NCBI GenBank assembly: GCA_023432405.1
Contig: JAEYUQ010000022.1
Coordinates: 1 to 64,000 of the forward strand
DNA from: Actinomycetes bacterium
GTDB taxonomy: Bacteria > Actinomycetota > Actinomycetes > Mycobacteriales > Mycobacteriaceae
DNA: 64,000 nucleotides
Direction of reading: 5' to 3'
Both the position numbers and the translations under genes were made by a program. The notes beneath the pieces were generated by a model. That model saw nothing but the letters and a program-made list of their open reading frames with translations. It was not told where the DNA came from and ran no database searches. Below, piece after piece: positions 7,555 through 15,598 of this stretch. Within the stretch, counting starts at the first letter, position 1, and every line of letters begins with the position of its first letter.

Positions 7555-9366
7555 GTGCAGATGCGTATGCCTAAGCGCGTACACGGTTACTTGAGCAGGT
7601 TTGACAAACACCTGAGCAGGCTTGGCGACGTCGCACAGCTGCTGATGGTGCGCCGCTTGATGGCGATTCTCGGATCGGCGGTGTTGCTGTGCTCTGCTGT
7701 GGCCTGTTCTTCCAATTCTCAGGACAGTGTTTCTGCTGAGGGCTCTGCATTGTCCGGCGCTGATGCCCAGAACGCAGAGAATCAGAATGGCTCTGCTACT
7801 AGTGAGAGTGACGGTGCTTCGGAGGATTCTTCCGAGGGGGCGTCGTCAAGTGGGAACAAAAAGACCACTATGCCCAGCCGTGAGGCTTTGGCGCGGAGAA
7901 ATATCCCTGCTGATGAGCGCATGAAAGTCGCCTCTCTTCTGATGGTGGGTGTGAATAGTTTTGAGGACGCTCTTGCCAAGTTGAAGCAGGGTGTAGGTGG
8001 GATTTTTATCACCAGTTGGGCAGACCCCGCCATTCTTACGGAAGAAGGGCGCAATATCCACGCCCTCCGTGACCTCATTAAGCGCCCGTTTGCGGTGGCT
8101 GTGGATTTTGAGGGTGGCTCTGTGCAGAGGCATAAGCAGGTGCTGGGGGATTTCCCCTCCGCGCGCAAGATGGCTCAGCGGATGAGCCCTGAGCAAGCCC
8201 GTGAGCAGGGTTATCGGATTGGCCGCAGTCTTATTACCCACGGCATTACCACGGATTTTGCCCCTGTTTTGGACGTAGATTCTGCTACCACAGATGTGGT
8301 GGGGGATCGTGCTTTTTCACAGAATCCGCAGGTGGTGGCGGATTACGCTGGACAGTTCGCCGCTGGGCTCAAAGACGCCGGGGTAACTCCTGTGTTCAAA
8401 CACTTTCCTGGCCACGGTGCGGCTGATGGGGATACCCACAAGGGGGCTGCGGTTACTCCACCGTTGGATCAGTTGGAAAAGCGTGATCTCCTTCCCTACG
8501 CTCAGCTGCTCAAACCTCCACCCGGTAGCGGTGCTGCTGGGGCTGGGGCTGAGCAGGGAAGCGGTGCTGAGCAGGGAAGCGGTGCTGAGCAGGGTAGTGC
8601 GGCCGGAAGTGGGGCTGCGGGGGATGTGATGGTGGGGCATCTTATCGTTCCGGGGTTGGGGGATCAGAGTATTCCTGGATCGCTGAACCCTGATACCTAT
8701 AACCTTCTGCGCAGCGGCAATTATCCCGGTGGCTCTCCCTTTGATGGAACCATTTACACAGATGACATCTCCGGAATGAAAGCCATTACGGATGTCACCA
8801 CTCCTCCAGATGCTGCTGCCCGCGCAATTGCTGCTGGAGCTGACCAGGTGCTGTGGTCCACGGATGTCCCTATCGACGCCGTGATAGACGCCGTGTTGGC
8901 CAAGCTTGCAGATGGCTCTCTGACCTCTGAGCGCTTTGAGGACGCCCTCCTGCATTCCCAACTGCGGTTTATTCCCCAGCTTCCGGAGATTCCCCGTGCT
9001 GAACAGCAGGATCTAGCCACAGTGACGGTGGCGCCACGGTCTGCAACTCCGGCTTCTGTCCAACCTTCCCGTGCCGACACCCGTGCCGACGACCCTGCCC
9101 CAGCGGAGGTTCCGGCTCCTGTGGAGGCCCCGCTTGCTGCAGATGCTCCTACTCCTGCGGAAGGTGCCGCGCCTGCTCCTGCGGAAGCTAACGTTCCGGC
9201 TCCTGGTGACGCCCCCGCCGACGCCCGTGCCGACGCCCCGGACCCCGCCCGTGCCCCTGCCCCCGCTGAAGCTCCTGCTGCAGCCCAGAAATCGGCCGAC
9301 GCTCCCGCCCCAGCGCCGGCACCTGACGCTGAGAATGTTGCTGTTCCCGCACCCAAAGAGGAATAG
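7555..9366 (+). CDS. lpqI: GH3 beta-N-acetylglucosaminidase lipoprotein, LpqI/NagZ-like
   Basis: A family 3 glycoside hydrolase with the NagZ hallmarks KHFPGHG, GDTHKG (catalytic His loop) and TDDISGM (nucleophile Asp region). A hydrophobic signal ends in AVAC, a plausible lipobox, so the enzyme is probably a lipoprotein acting on peptidoglycan fragments outside the membrane. GTG 7555 is preferred because AAAGGGG lies seven bases upstream; GTG 7513 and ATG 7645 (which gives a more typical 20-residue signal) are alternatives. Two oddities: three exact SGAEQG hexapeptides (18-bp repeats, 8548-8601) inserted in a catalytic-domain loop, and a Pro/Ala/Glu-rich C-terminal tail of about 115 residues. 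Divergent from aftD as Rv0237 is from Rv0236c. VanW follows two bases after the stop. Confidence 0.9.
   Translation: MQMRMPKRVHGYLSRFDKHLSRLGDVAQLLMVRRLMAILGSAVLLCSAVACSSNSQDSVSAEGSALSGADAQNAENQNGSATSESDGASEDSSEGASSSGNKKTTMPSREALARRNIPADERMKVASLLMVGVNSFEDALAKLKQGVGGIFITSWADPAILTEEGRNIHALRDLIKRPFAVAVDFEGGSVQRHKQVLGDFPSARKMAQRMSPEQAREQGYRIGRSLITHGITTDFAPVLDVDSATTDVVGDRAFSQNPQVVADYAGQFAAGLKDAGVTPVFKHFPGHGAADGDTHKGAAVTPPLDQLEKRDLLPYAQLLKPPPGSGAAGAGAEQGSGAEQGSGAEQGSAAGSGAAGDVMVGHLIVPGLGDQSIPGSLNPDTYNLLRSGNYPGGSPFDGTIYTDDISGMKAITDVTTPPDAAARAIAAGADQVLWSTDVPIDAVIDAVLAKLADGSLTSERFEDALLHSQLRFIPQLPEIPRAEQQDLATVTVAPRSATPASVQPSRADTRADDPAPAEVPAPVEAPLAADAPTPAEGAAPAPAEANVPAPGDAPADARADAPDPARAPAPAEAPAAAQKSADAPAPAPAPDAENVAVPAPKEE
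8548..8601 (+). repeat. 18-bp x3 tandem repeat inside the GH3 catalytic domain
   Basis: Three consecutive 18-base units start at 8548, 8566 and 8584. The first two are identical; the third has diverged at its end. They encode AEQGSG hexapeptides within a Gly/Ala-rich loop of about 30 residues between the strand ending LLPYAQLLKP and the strand beginning DVMVGHLIVPGL, where NagZ-type enzymes have a short connection. Confidence 0.9.
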
Positions 9367-9368
9367 TT

Positions 9369-11093
9369 ATGTCTGTGAATTCGTCCCCAACGTCGACATC
9401 CCCAACTAAACCCACCTCCCATCGTTCGCGTCGTCTGAGCGTGAAGAGTGTTCTGCTGGGACTGTTCATTGGGGTGTTTGCTATTGCTTTAGTTATTGCG
9501 GTGGACATGGCTCTGCAGAGCAACCGTATTCCTCGGGGAGTCACGGTGGCGGGTGCAGAAATAGGGGGCATGACGCGCACTGCTGCTCAGGAGAAACTTG
9601 AGCAGCATTTGGAGGGTGTGGAGAAGCGTCCTGTGGAGGTGCGCGCAGGAGATATGCAAGCGCGTTTTGTGCCACGTGACCTAGGCTTAAGCGTGAATTA
9701 CTCCGAAACTCTCAGTGCTGCTGGAAAACCCTCCTGGAACCCTCTCGCCTGGGTGAGGAGTTTCGGTAGTCATCGCACGGTGGATGTGGTGAGCGACGTC
9801 GATAAGGAGAAACTCTCTGCCGGGCTGAAGCCCCTCCTCAAGAAGCTCAACCGCGCCCCTGAGAACGGTGATGTCAGTTTTGACCCTGAGGGGCAGATAG
9901 CTGTTCGTGATGCCACCGTTGGCCAGAAAACGAATTCCGAGAAGCTGACAGAGACTCTCCAGAGGTACTGGACCACTCCAGAGAAGCTCGATGTGCCCGT
10001 AGAAGTTCAGGAGCCAGACATTGCCCAGGAGGACGTCGATAAGGCAATTCAGGTGGCGCACAACATCCTCAAGGAGCCTATTACGGCGCGCGGCTTGGAG
10101 GGGGTGACCGCCACTATTGAGCCAGCTCAGCTCAAGGATGTGGTGGCTTTTGTGCCCGAGAAAGGGGAGCTGCAACCCAGGCTGAACATGGAGAATGTGG
10201 GCACTATCCTGGGGCAGGCGCTGGCGGGGACGGAAACTCGGCGCCGTAACGCCACGGTGGTGATGAACGGCTCCCAACGCGAGATCACTCCTTCCGTGGA
10301 TGGTTTTGTCATTGATTGGGAGGAAACGCTCCGGGACTTTGACCTGCGTATCCTTGGCGACGACCCTCGCACTTTCGACGTTGTGTATAAGGAGGAGCCT
10401 GCCAGCTTTACTACGGAGCAGGCAGAGCAGGCAGACTTCAGCACAGTGATTGGCACCTTCACCACCAGTGGTTTCAGCGCAGCGTCTGGGAAGAACATTG
10501 GTTTGGTGGCGCAAACCGTCAATGGTGCCGTGGTGGCGCCGGGGGAAACTTTCTCCCTCAACGGATACACCGGCCCGCGAGGCAGTGCTCAGGGCTATGT
10601 GGAGTCCGGGATCATCATTGATGGGCATTCGGGGCAGGCTGTGGGTGGCGGGATTTCGCAGTTTGCCACCACTCTCTATAACGCCGCCTACTTTGCGGGT
10701 ATGGAAGATGTGGAACACACAGCGCACTCCTACTACATCAGTCGTTATCCGGCTGGTAGGGAAGCCACTGTGTATGAGGGTGCCATTGACCTGAAATTCA
10801 AGAACACGTCCCCGTACCCGGTGCTGATTACCACCAACAAAACTGCCTCAGACATCACCGTGTCACTCAGCGGTGTGAAAACGGTGAACGTGGAATCCGT
10901 CAATGGAGGGCGCTGGGCACAGACCACTCCGGAATCCATTACTCTCAGCGGAGATGAGTGTTCCCCGTCCTCCGGCTCCAATGGTTTCACCACCAGTGAT
11001 ACGCGGATTATCTCTGATTTAGATGGCACAGAGCTCAGCCGTACCACCACAACAACGGTGTATGACCCTTCCCCCAAAGTTACTTGCACGTAG
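9369..11093 (+). CDS. VanW family protein with peptidoglycan-binding-type N-terminal repeats
   Basis: A 574-residue protein with a basic N-terminus, one membrane anchor (about residues 28-48), two putative peptidoglycan_binding_4 type modules (about 55-330) and a C-terminal VanW domain with the conserved VGGGISQFATTLYNAA and HSYYISRYPAGREATV stretches. VanW proteins are surface proteins of uncertain activity, often beside envelope enzymes. The start follows the GH3 stop by two bases and its GAGGA ribosome site lies in the end of that gene, so the two form an operon. The C-terminus ends in a Thr-rich segment with Cys residues at 532 and 573 that could form a disulfide. Function is inferred from family only. 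Confidence 0.88.
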   Translation: MSVNSSPTSTSPTKPTSHRSRRLSVKSVLLGLFIGVFAIALVIAVDMALQSNRIPRGVTVAGAEIGGMTRTAAQEKLEQHLEGVEKRPVEVRAGDMQARFVPRDLGLSVNYSETLSAAGKPSWNPLAWVRSFGSHRTVDVVSDVDKEKLSAGLKPLLKKLNRAPENGDVSFDPEGQIAVRDATVGQKTNSEKLTETLQRYWTTPEKLDVPVEVQEPDIAQEDVDKAIQVAHNILKEPITARGLEGVTATIEPAQLKDVVAFVPEKGELQPRLNMENVGTILGQALAGTETRRRNATVVMNGSQREITPSVDGFVIDWEETLRDFDLRILGDDPRTFDVVYKEEPASFTTEQAEQADFSTVIGTFTTSGFSAASGKNIGLVAQTVNGAVVAPGETFSLNGYTGPRGSAQGYVESGIIIDGHSGQAVGGGISQFATTLYNAAYFAGMEDVEHTAHSYYISRYPAGREATVYEGAIDLKFKNTSPYPVLITTNKTASDITVSLSGVKTVNVESVNGGRWAQTTPESITLSGDECSPSSGSNGFTTSDTRIISDLDGTELSRTTTTTVYDPSPKVTCT

Positions 11094-11172
11094 TGGCTTG
11101 AGTTGGAGCCGGGGGGGGTGCTGGAGCTGAGGGCTGGAGCCGGAGCATGGGGCGGGAACGGAAGTAACCGTG

Positions 11173-11236
11173 CCGTACCTCGCAAGCAGGGGGATGCGTT
11201 ATGACCGTACCCCGCAAGCAGGGGGATGCGGTATGG
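11173..11236. repeat. 32-bp direct repeat, two copies
   Basis: Two adjacent 32-base units (11173-11204 and 11205-11236) share the core CGCAAGCAGGGGGATGCG and differ at about three positions. They lie about 80 bases after the VanW stop in a G-rich non-coding stretch. No gene is apparent; no hairpin with a T-run is seen. Confidence 0.85.
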
Positions 11237-11516
11237 ATACTCGGTGCCCTGTATAGGAACTACTAAGAGCGTAATGGAGGGGGAGCGCTGGGTTAGGCCG
11301 TGTACTGGGTTCACACGGCTAACTAGATGTCACAACTGATGGAACCGGCGTTCAGCATTTTGTGTAACTCCCTATCCCCTAGATTCCGCAATACTGGCTG
11401 CCGCTCTCTTTCGAGAAGTGTGCTTGTCCTTGTCTGGAGATTCAGCTCGTTAGGAGTCCTAGGCCATGTTTCTCTCCGAGAGCTCTCATTGTTCATTGCA
11501 CACACCTGTCATCAAG

Positions 11517-11723
11517 CCCACTTCTCCCTGGGGCCCACTCCTCCCTGGGGGCGCACTCCTCCTGAAGCCGTGCTTGTTGGTGTGGCGCACTTCTCCCTGG
11601 GATGCACCTGTTCGTATGTCCTCGTTTCTTTCTCCGGGCAGACTCCTCCTAGGTGAGGGGTGATAATTAGGAGGTGTGTAATTATGAAGCCCACTCCTCC
11701 CTGGGGGCGCACTTCTCCTGAAG
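11517..11723. repeat. Clustered 17-18 bp motif (CACTYCTCCCTGGG family)
   Basis: The motif CCCACTYCTCCCTGGGG recurs in the 600-base spacer between the VanW and DUF222 genes: three tandem units at 11517-11567, one at 11586-11602, a degenerate one near 11640, and two more at 11690-11723. The block ending in CCTGAAG is nearly duplicated at 11534-11567 and 11690-11723, immediately before the DUF222 stop. The rest of 11094-11725 shows no convincing gene. Confidence 0.8.
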
Positions 11724-11725
11724 TT

Positions 11726-13414
11726 CTAATCGAGGTTTTCGGTGAGATTAGTGTGATAGTGAGATAGTTTTTTGGTCGCAGACCTCGGGTTTCTAGGTGT
11801 AGGGGTCGGACGTGGGTTCAGGCTTCCAGCTTGGTCTTCGGTTTGTATTTGTTCTATTCGGCGTGCTTGGTGTGCTTGTAGCGTTTGTCGTGCTTGGTGT
11901 TCTTGTTGCACTTTGTAGCGGTAGATTTTGTAGCCTGCTGCTTGTCTGGCTTTCATGCTGTGGTTGATCTCTATCCTGGGTTTATCGGATCCTGGTGGGG
12001 TGTGGTGTCCTGTTCTTCCAGTGTTGGGATCTTTTTCTGCCCAGCCTCTGGGGAGGGCAGGGTTTTTGTGATCGTTGTTGTCCATGTGGTGATTGCGGCA
12101 CCGGAAGGTGAGGTTGGCGATATCGGTGCTGCCACCCTCAGACCATGGTTGTATGTGGTGGACGTCGCACAGGCAGGCGGGTACATCGCAGCCCGGGTGT
12201 GAACAGACCAGTTCTTGGGCAACCAAAGCTATCTTCTGCATGAGGGCGGCACTTCTGCTGGTTCTCCCACAGTACAAAGCATTTCCTGTTTTTTGGTCGT
12301 GTAAACAGGTGATGTCGTAGCGGGCAAGCCCCATATCCATGAGTTCGATCAAGCTGATCATGGCCTCTGTGTTGGTGGGACGCGGCCGGTAGATGAGCTC
12401 TTGAAGGCGTGACGAGTTGGTTTCGTCCAGAATGTCTTGAAGTTCGTGGGTGGTCATGGACAGAAGGATGCTTCCTATTCCGCCTTTATTATTGGTGCTG
12501 TCGTAGCGTGCTTTGCTGGCGAGAATGGTCATGAGTGTGTCGTGGCGACGTTGTCCTACGGTCCTGTCATCTGTCTTCCCCTCCGTTGTGGGGGCGGGTC
12601 TGGTAGCTCCCAGGATGTTTTGGAAGAGGGCTACGGAGCTCGCAGGCAGGTATCCGGACAGGTGTGCTCCACCAGACGAGTCTGTTCTGCCAAGAGTGAT
12701 AAAGCGTTTCTTCTGCTGTTTTCTTGGATCTTTGTTGCTGGCATTGGCTTTGCGTACAAGGTTACGTACGTGGTGTTTGAAGTCCTCCGGGTGTATGTGT
12801 CCGATCAAGCTTAAGGCCTGAGCACGGATGGACTGTTTTTGGGTTGTGCCTATTAGCGCGCGTAGTTCTTGATCCAAAATCCTCAGGTATTCGTCTGAAG
12901 GTTTCTGAATTTCCATGAGTCGGGCAGCGTGTTGTTGTGCTTTCTGTTGTTGTTCTTGAACTCGTTTGGCTTCCTCGAATAGGTCACGTTCTTTTTTGAG
13001 GCGTGCAGCACGGTCCTCGGCTGTCTCACAGGCAGGGTCTTCTGGTGTGAGTTTGGCGCTCTGGATTAATTGTGAAGTGATGTCGGCAAGTTTTACAGTT
13101 TTATAGGTGTCTCGCCCTCGGGTTACGATTCTGCGAGCCTCAAAGCTGCTGACAGTAAACAGCTTCGTTATATAGGATTCGGGGATACGCGAGCCTACTC
13201 GGTCCCCTGAATGATGTTTATCGGCCAGGAATCCTGCGGTGGTGCGTACGGTTTGCTGGGTATGGAACAGTCTATCCAACTGGCTAATCTTGTCTGCGAC
13301 CGCATGGAAGTCCTGAGCAGACATGTGTGGGGTGATGATCCGGGTGATGGTGTCTACAGCACGGCGCATCAAAACTACGGCCTGGTCAAGTTCGTCAGCT
13401 ACTGCTAGTGGCAT
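11726..13414 (-). CDS. DUF222 domain / HNH endonuclease protein (13E12-type)
   Basis: About 562 residues: an N-terminal helical DUF222 region (about 1-330) containing a Lys/Glu/Gln-rich coiled-coil-like segment, then an HNH nuclease fold in which CDVHHIQPWSEGGSTDIANL and CRNHHMD supply the metal-binding His/Asn residues and a CxxxGC pair supplies zinc ligands. These 13E12 repeat-family proteins are abundant and often multicopy in actinobacteria and behave like mobile homing-type nucleases; their targets are usually unknown. ATG 13414 is chosen over GTG 13423 because a G-rich ribosome site lies a suitable distance upstream. The gene is flanked on both sides by non-coding repeat-rich DNA, consistent with an acquired locus. 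Confidence 0.85.
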   Translation of the reverse strand: MPLAVADELDQAVVLMRRAVDTITRIITPHMSAQDFHAVADKISQLDRLFHTQQTVRTTAGFLADKHHSGDRVGSRIPESYITKLFTVSSFEARRIVTRGRDTYKTVKLADITSQLIQSAKLTPEDPACETAEDRAARLKKERDLFEEAKRVQEQQQKAQQHAARLMEIQKPSDEYLRILDQELRALIGTTQKQSIRAQALSLIGHIHPEDFKHHVRNLVRKANASNKDPRKQQKKRFITLGRTDSSGGAHLSGYLPASSVALFQNILGATRPAPTTEGKTDDRTVGQRRHDTLMTILASKARYDSTNNKGGIGSILLSMTTHELQDILDETNSSRLQELIYRPRPTNTEAMISLIELMDMGLARYDITCLHDQKTGNALYCGRTSRSAALMQKIALVAQELVCSHPGCDVPACLCDVHHIQPWSEGGSTDIANLTFRCRNHHMDNNDHKNPALPRGWAEKDPNTGRTGHHTPPGSDKPRIEINHSMKARQAAGYKIYRYKVQQEHQARQTLQAHQARRIEQIQTEDQAGSLNPRPTPTPRNPRSATKKLSHYHTNLTENLD

Positions 13415-13423
13415 CACACCCAC

Positions 13424-14042
13424 CCCCTCAATGTCTATTGGTGTGTTCTCCGTCCCCCTGACGGTATGTTGTCACCCACTTTACCTAACTACTACTTAAA
13501 TAGCAAGTCCGTTCGATATAAAATTACCATAAGTATCTACTCAGGCTTACTGCCAGCATGAATAAATCTAACAGTTGGTATTTACTCGAACACAGAGAGT
13601 AGTAGCTCTTGCGCCGGTGCTCGTCTCTAAGCGTCCTCGTGTGTTCAAAATGAACCTCGGCTCGTTCCTATCTGAAGCTTTTTCTCCTACGACTACAATC
13701 GGCAACCCGGCCCACGGCCGTCGCACCTACTTAGCGTCTGCCGCAGCACGCCCGATACTCCAAAAGTACCGCCCGTCAACTCAGAACCTACGCCCGTTAT
13801 TCAGTAGATCTGTTATCCGGCAGACCTGTTTCCCTGCCGTAACCCGGAACCCCCTTCCTCCCTCCTCGCCAACCGTCCGTTGGCTCCCCCCCCTTCGCCC
13901 TCCCCACCCCCAGACCCCTTCCAGCCTCGCACAGACCCGTTGCCAGCCATAGCCTCAAACCCTGCCGTAATCTGAAACCCTGCTACAAGCCGTTCCCCTC
14001 CCGTTACCCGGAGCCCGCTGTCGGCGTTGGCGCTCCCGCGCG
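13424..14042. other. Non-coding spacer with C-rich strand and short dispersed repeats
   Basis: No supported gene is seen. The left 150 bases are AT-rich and hold the probable promoter of the DUF222 gene. From about 13830 the plus strand is strongly pyrimidine-biased (runs of C and CCTTCC), and a GCCGTAAYCYGRAACCC-like motif recurs near 13836, 13967 and, degenerate, 14001. Open frames here lack ribosome sites and have Pro/Arg- or Gly-rich composition expected from the base skew. The right end leads into the thiamine riboswitch promoter. Confidence 0.7.
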
Positions 14043-14048
14043 TATAGT
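14043..14048 (+). promoter_or_regulatory. Putative -10 element for the thiM operon
   Basis: TATAGT lies about seven bases before the predicted 5' end of the TPP riboswitch, where a -10 box should be. No good -35 match is visible at 16-18 bases upstream, which is common for actinobacterial promoters. Confidence 0.55.
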
Positions 14049-14052
14049 GCAA

Positions 14053-14145
14053 TACACCGGGAGCTCATGGTAGTGGGCTGAGAGGGGGCTGATACCGCCC
14101 CGACCGTTGAACCTGATGTGGATAATTCCAACGGAGGAATGTGTG
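14053..14145 (+). ncRNA. TPP (THI element) riboswitch
   Basis: The conserved TPP aptamer strings are present in order: the 5' P1/P2 strand ACACCGGGAGC, then GGGCTGAGAGGG, then ACCGTTGAACCTGAT, then GTGGATAATTCCAACGGAGG, closing with GTGT that pairs with the opening ACAC. The thiM ribosome site GGAGGA (14133-14138) is part of the 3' aptamer strand, so thiamine pyrophosphate binding should hide it and block translation initiation at GTG 14143; no intrinsic terminator is seen. It controls thiM-thiE and the coupled transporter. Confidence 0.95.
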
Positions 14146-14973
14146 TTTTCTTACGCTATTGAAGCTTTTAAGAATGTTCGGACAGTGGCACCGCTGGTCC
14201 ATAACATTACAAATTTCGTCACGGTGAACGACGTCGCCAATGCCATTCTGGCTGTTGGTGGCTCACCAATTATGACGGACGACGCTGCTGAAGTGCCGGA
14301 GATTGCGTCTCTGGCGGCAGCGGTGAACATTAATATCGGCACGCTCAATGAGTCTTCTATTGCGGCCATGAGGGCTGCCGGAGCCAAGGCTGCGGAGTTG
14401 AACCGTCCGCTGAACCTGGACCCGGTGGGCACGGGGGCGTCGCAGCTACGCACAGATACAGCAGTGAAGTTACTTCAGGAATTAAAACCGGCAGTGGTTC
14501 GTGGGAATGCCTCAGAGATCAAAGCTCTCTGGGCAGGTACCGGGCACACGCTGGGAGTGGACGCCAATGAGGCAGACACTGTTTCTGAGGCGAACCTCGA
14601 GGAATCAGCGGATTTCGCCAAGGCCTTTGCTGCCCGCTACAACTGTGTTGTGGCCATGACGGGCGCCCTCGATGTGGTGGCGGATTCTGAGCGCTGCGTG
14701 ATTATTCGCAATGGTCGCCCCGAGATGAGCCGTATCACAGGCACAGGCTGCCAGCTCTCTGGAGTGATGGGAGCCTTCCTGGGAGGCAACCCCACCGCGC
14801 CTTTTTATGCCGCCGTTGCCGCCGTGGCGTCGATGGGTGTGGCCGGCGAGATTGGGTGGGAGAATATGGCGCCCACTGACGGCAATGCCACGTACCGCAA
14901 TCGCATTATCGACGCCCTGTATAACCTGACCTCCACAACCCTCCAGGAGCGTGCTGACTATGAGATTCTCTAA
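14143..14973 (+). CDS. thiM: Hydroxyethylthiazole kinase ThiM
   Basis: A 276-residue thiazole salvage kinase. LVHNITNFVTVNDVANAIL is the family N-terminal signature, followed by GGSPIMTDDAAEV, NLDPVGTGAS, RGNASEI and the phosphate-binding TGTGCQLSGV near residue 203. It phosphorylates 5-(2-hydroxyethyl)-4-methylthiazole with ATP for thiamine assembly. GTG 14143 is chosen: it has GGAGGA four bases upstream, inside the riboswitch, and gives the usual length; the longer frame from 14107 would begin within the aptamer. The gene overlaps thiE by 14 bases. Confidence 0.95.
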   Translation: MFSYAIEAFKNVRTVAPLVHNITNFVTVNDVANAILAVGGSPIMTDDAAEVPEIASLAAAVNINIGTLNESSIAAMRAAGAKAAELNRPLNLDPVGTGASQLRTDTAVKLLQELKPAVVRGNASEIKALWAGTGHTLGVDANEADTVSEANLEESADFAKAFAARYNCVVAMTGALDVVADSERCVIIRNGRPEMSRITGTGCQLSGVMGAFLGGNPTAPFYAAVAAVASMGVAGEIGWENMAPTDGNATYRNRIIDALYNLTSTTLQERADYEIL

Positions 14974-15598
14974 AGAATCCCTCGCCGTGTACGCCATTAC
15001 GGATAGTCGTTGGTTGGCGGGCCGTAGCCTTGCTGAGTGCGTACAGGAAGCCATTGATGGGGGTGCCACCTTTGTGCAACTTCGTGAAAAAAACCTTAGC
15101 AGCCAGGAGCGATACCCGCTTGCAGTGGAGCTGAAGAAACTCTGCGCAGATGCTCACATCCCCTTTGTCCTTGACGACGACGTGTCTCTTGCGCGCCGCG
15201 TGGATGCCGACGGTGTTCACGTGGGGCAATCTGACATGGGAGCCGATCAGGTGCGTCGTGAACTAGGTTCAGGAAAGATAGTGGGTGTGTCAGCCTCAAC
15301 TGTGGAGGAGGCTCTTGCCGCCGAGGCTGCGGGGGCGGACTACCTAGGGGTAGGTGCAGTGTTCCCCACCAGCTCCAAGGATGACGCCACGGTACTGTCT
15401 CCGGAAGAGCTAGCTGAGATTTGTCAGGCTGTCAGTATTCCGGTGGTGGCTATCGGTGGAATTACAACGGACAATGTCTCGCACCTGGCTGATACCGGAA
15501 TCGCCGGGGTGGCCGTGATCTCAGCTATTTTCGCAGCGCCGAACATTGTGACAGCAACCCAGGAACTAGCCCGAAAGGTACACCGTGTCCTCATCTAG
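14960..15598 (+). CDS. thiE: Thiamine-phosphate synthase ThiE
   Basis: A 212-residue TIM-barrel enzyme coupling HMP pyrophosphate to thiazole phosphate. Family motifs are visible: VQLREKNLSSQE (substrate binding), IPFVLDDDVSLARRVDADGVHVGQSD, VSASTVEEALAAEAAGADYLGVGAVFPT and AIGGITTDNV. ATG 14960 has AGGAG about ten bases upstream; GTG 14951 would leave almost no spacing. The start overlaps thiM and the end overlaps the transporter by 14 bases, so all three are probably translated from one riboswitch-controlled message. Confidence 0.95.
   Translation: MRFSKESLAVYAITDSRWLAGRSLAECVQEAIDGGATFVQLREKNLSSQERYPLAVELKKLCADAHIPFVLDDDVSLARRVDADGVHVGQSDMGADQVRRELGSGKIVGVSASTVEEALAAEAAGADYLGVGAVFPTSSKDDATVLSPEELAEICQAVSIPVVAIGGITTDNVSHLADTGIAGVAVISAIFAAPNIVTATQELARKVHRVLI

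Noticed and set aside
13575..13952. 125-codon plus-strand frame in the C-rich spacer
   Set aside because: Pro/Arg/Ser-rich product follows from base skew; no ribosome site or domain.
14107..14142. Upstream start for thiM
   Set aside because: It would begin inside the TPP aptamer, has no ribosome site, and the added residues do not belong to the family; GTG 14143 fits better.
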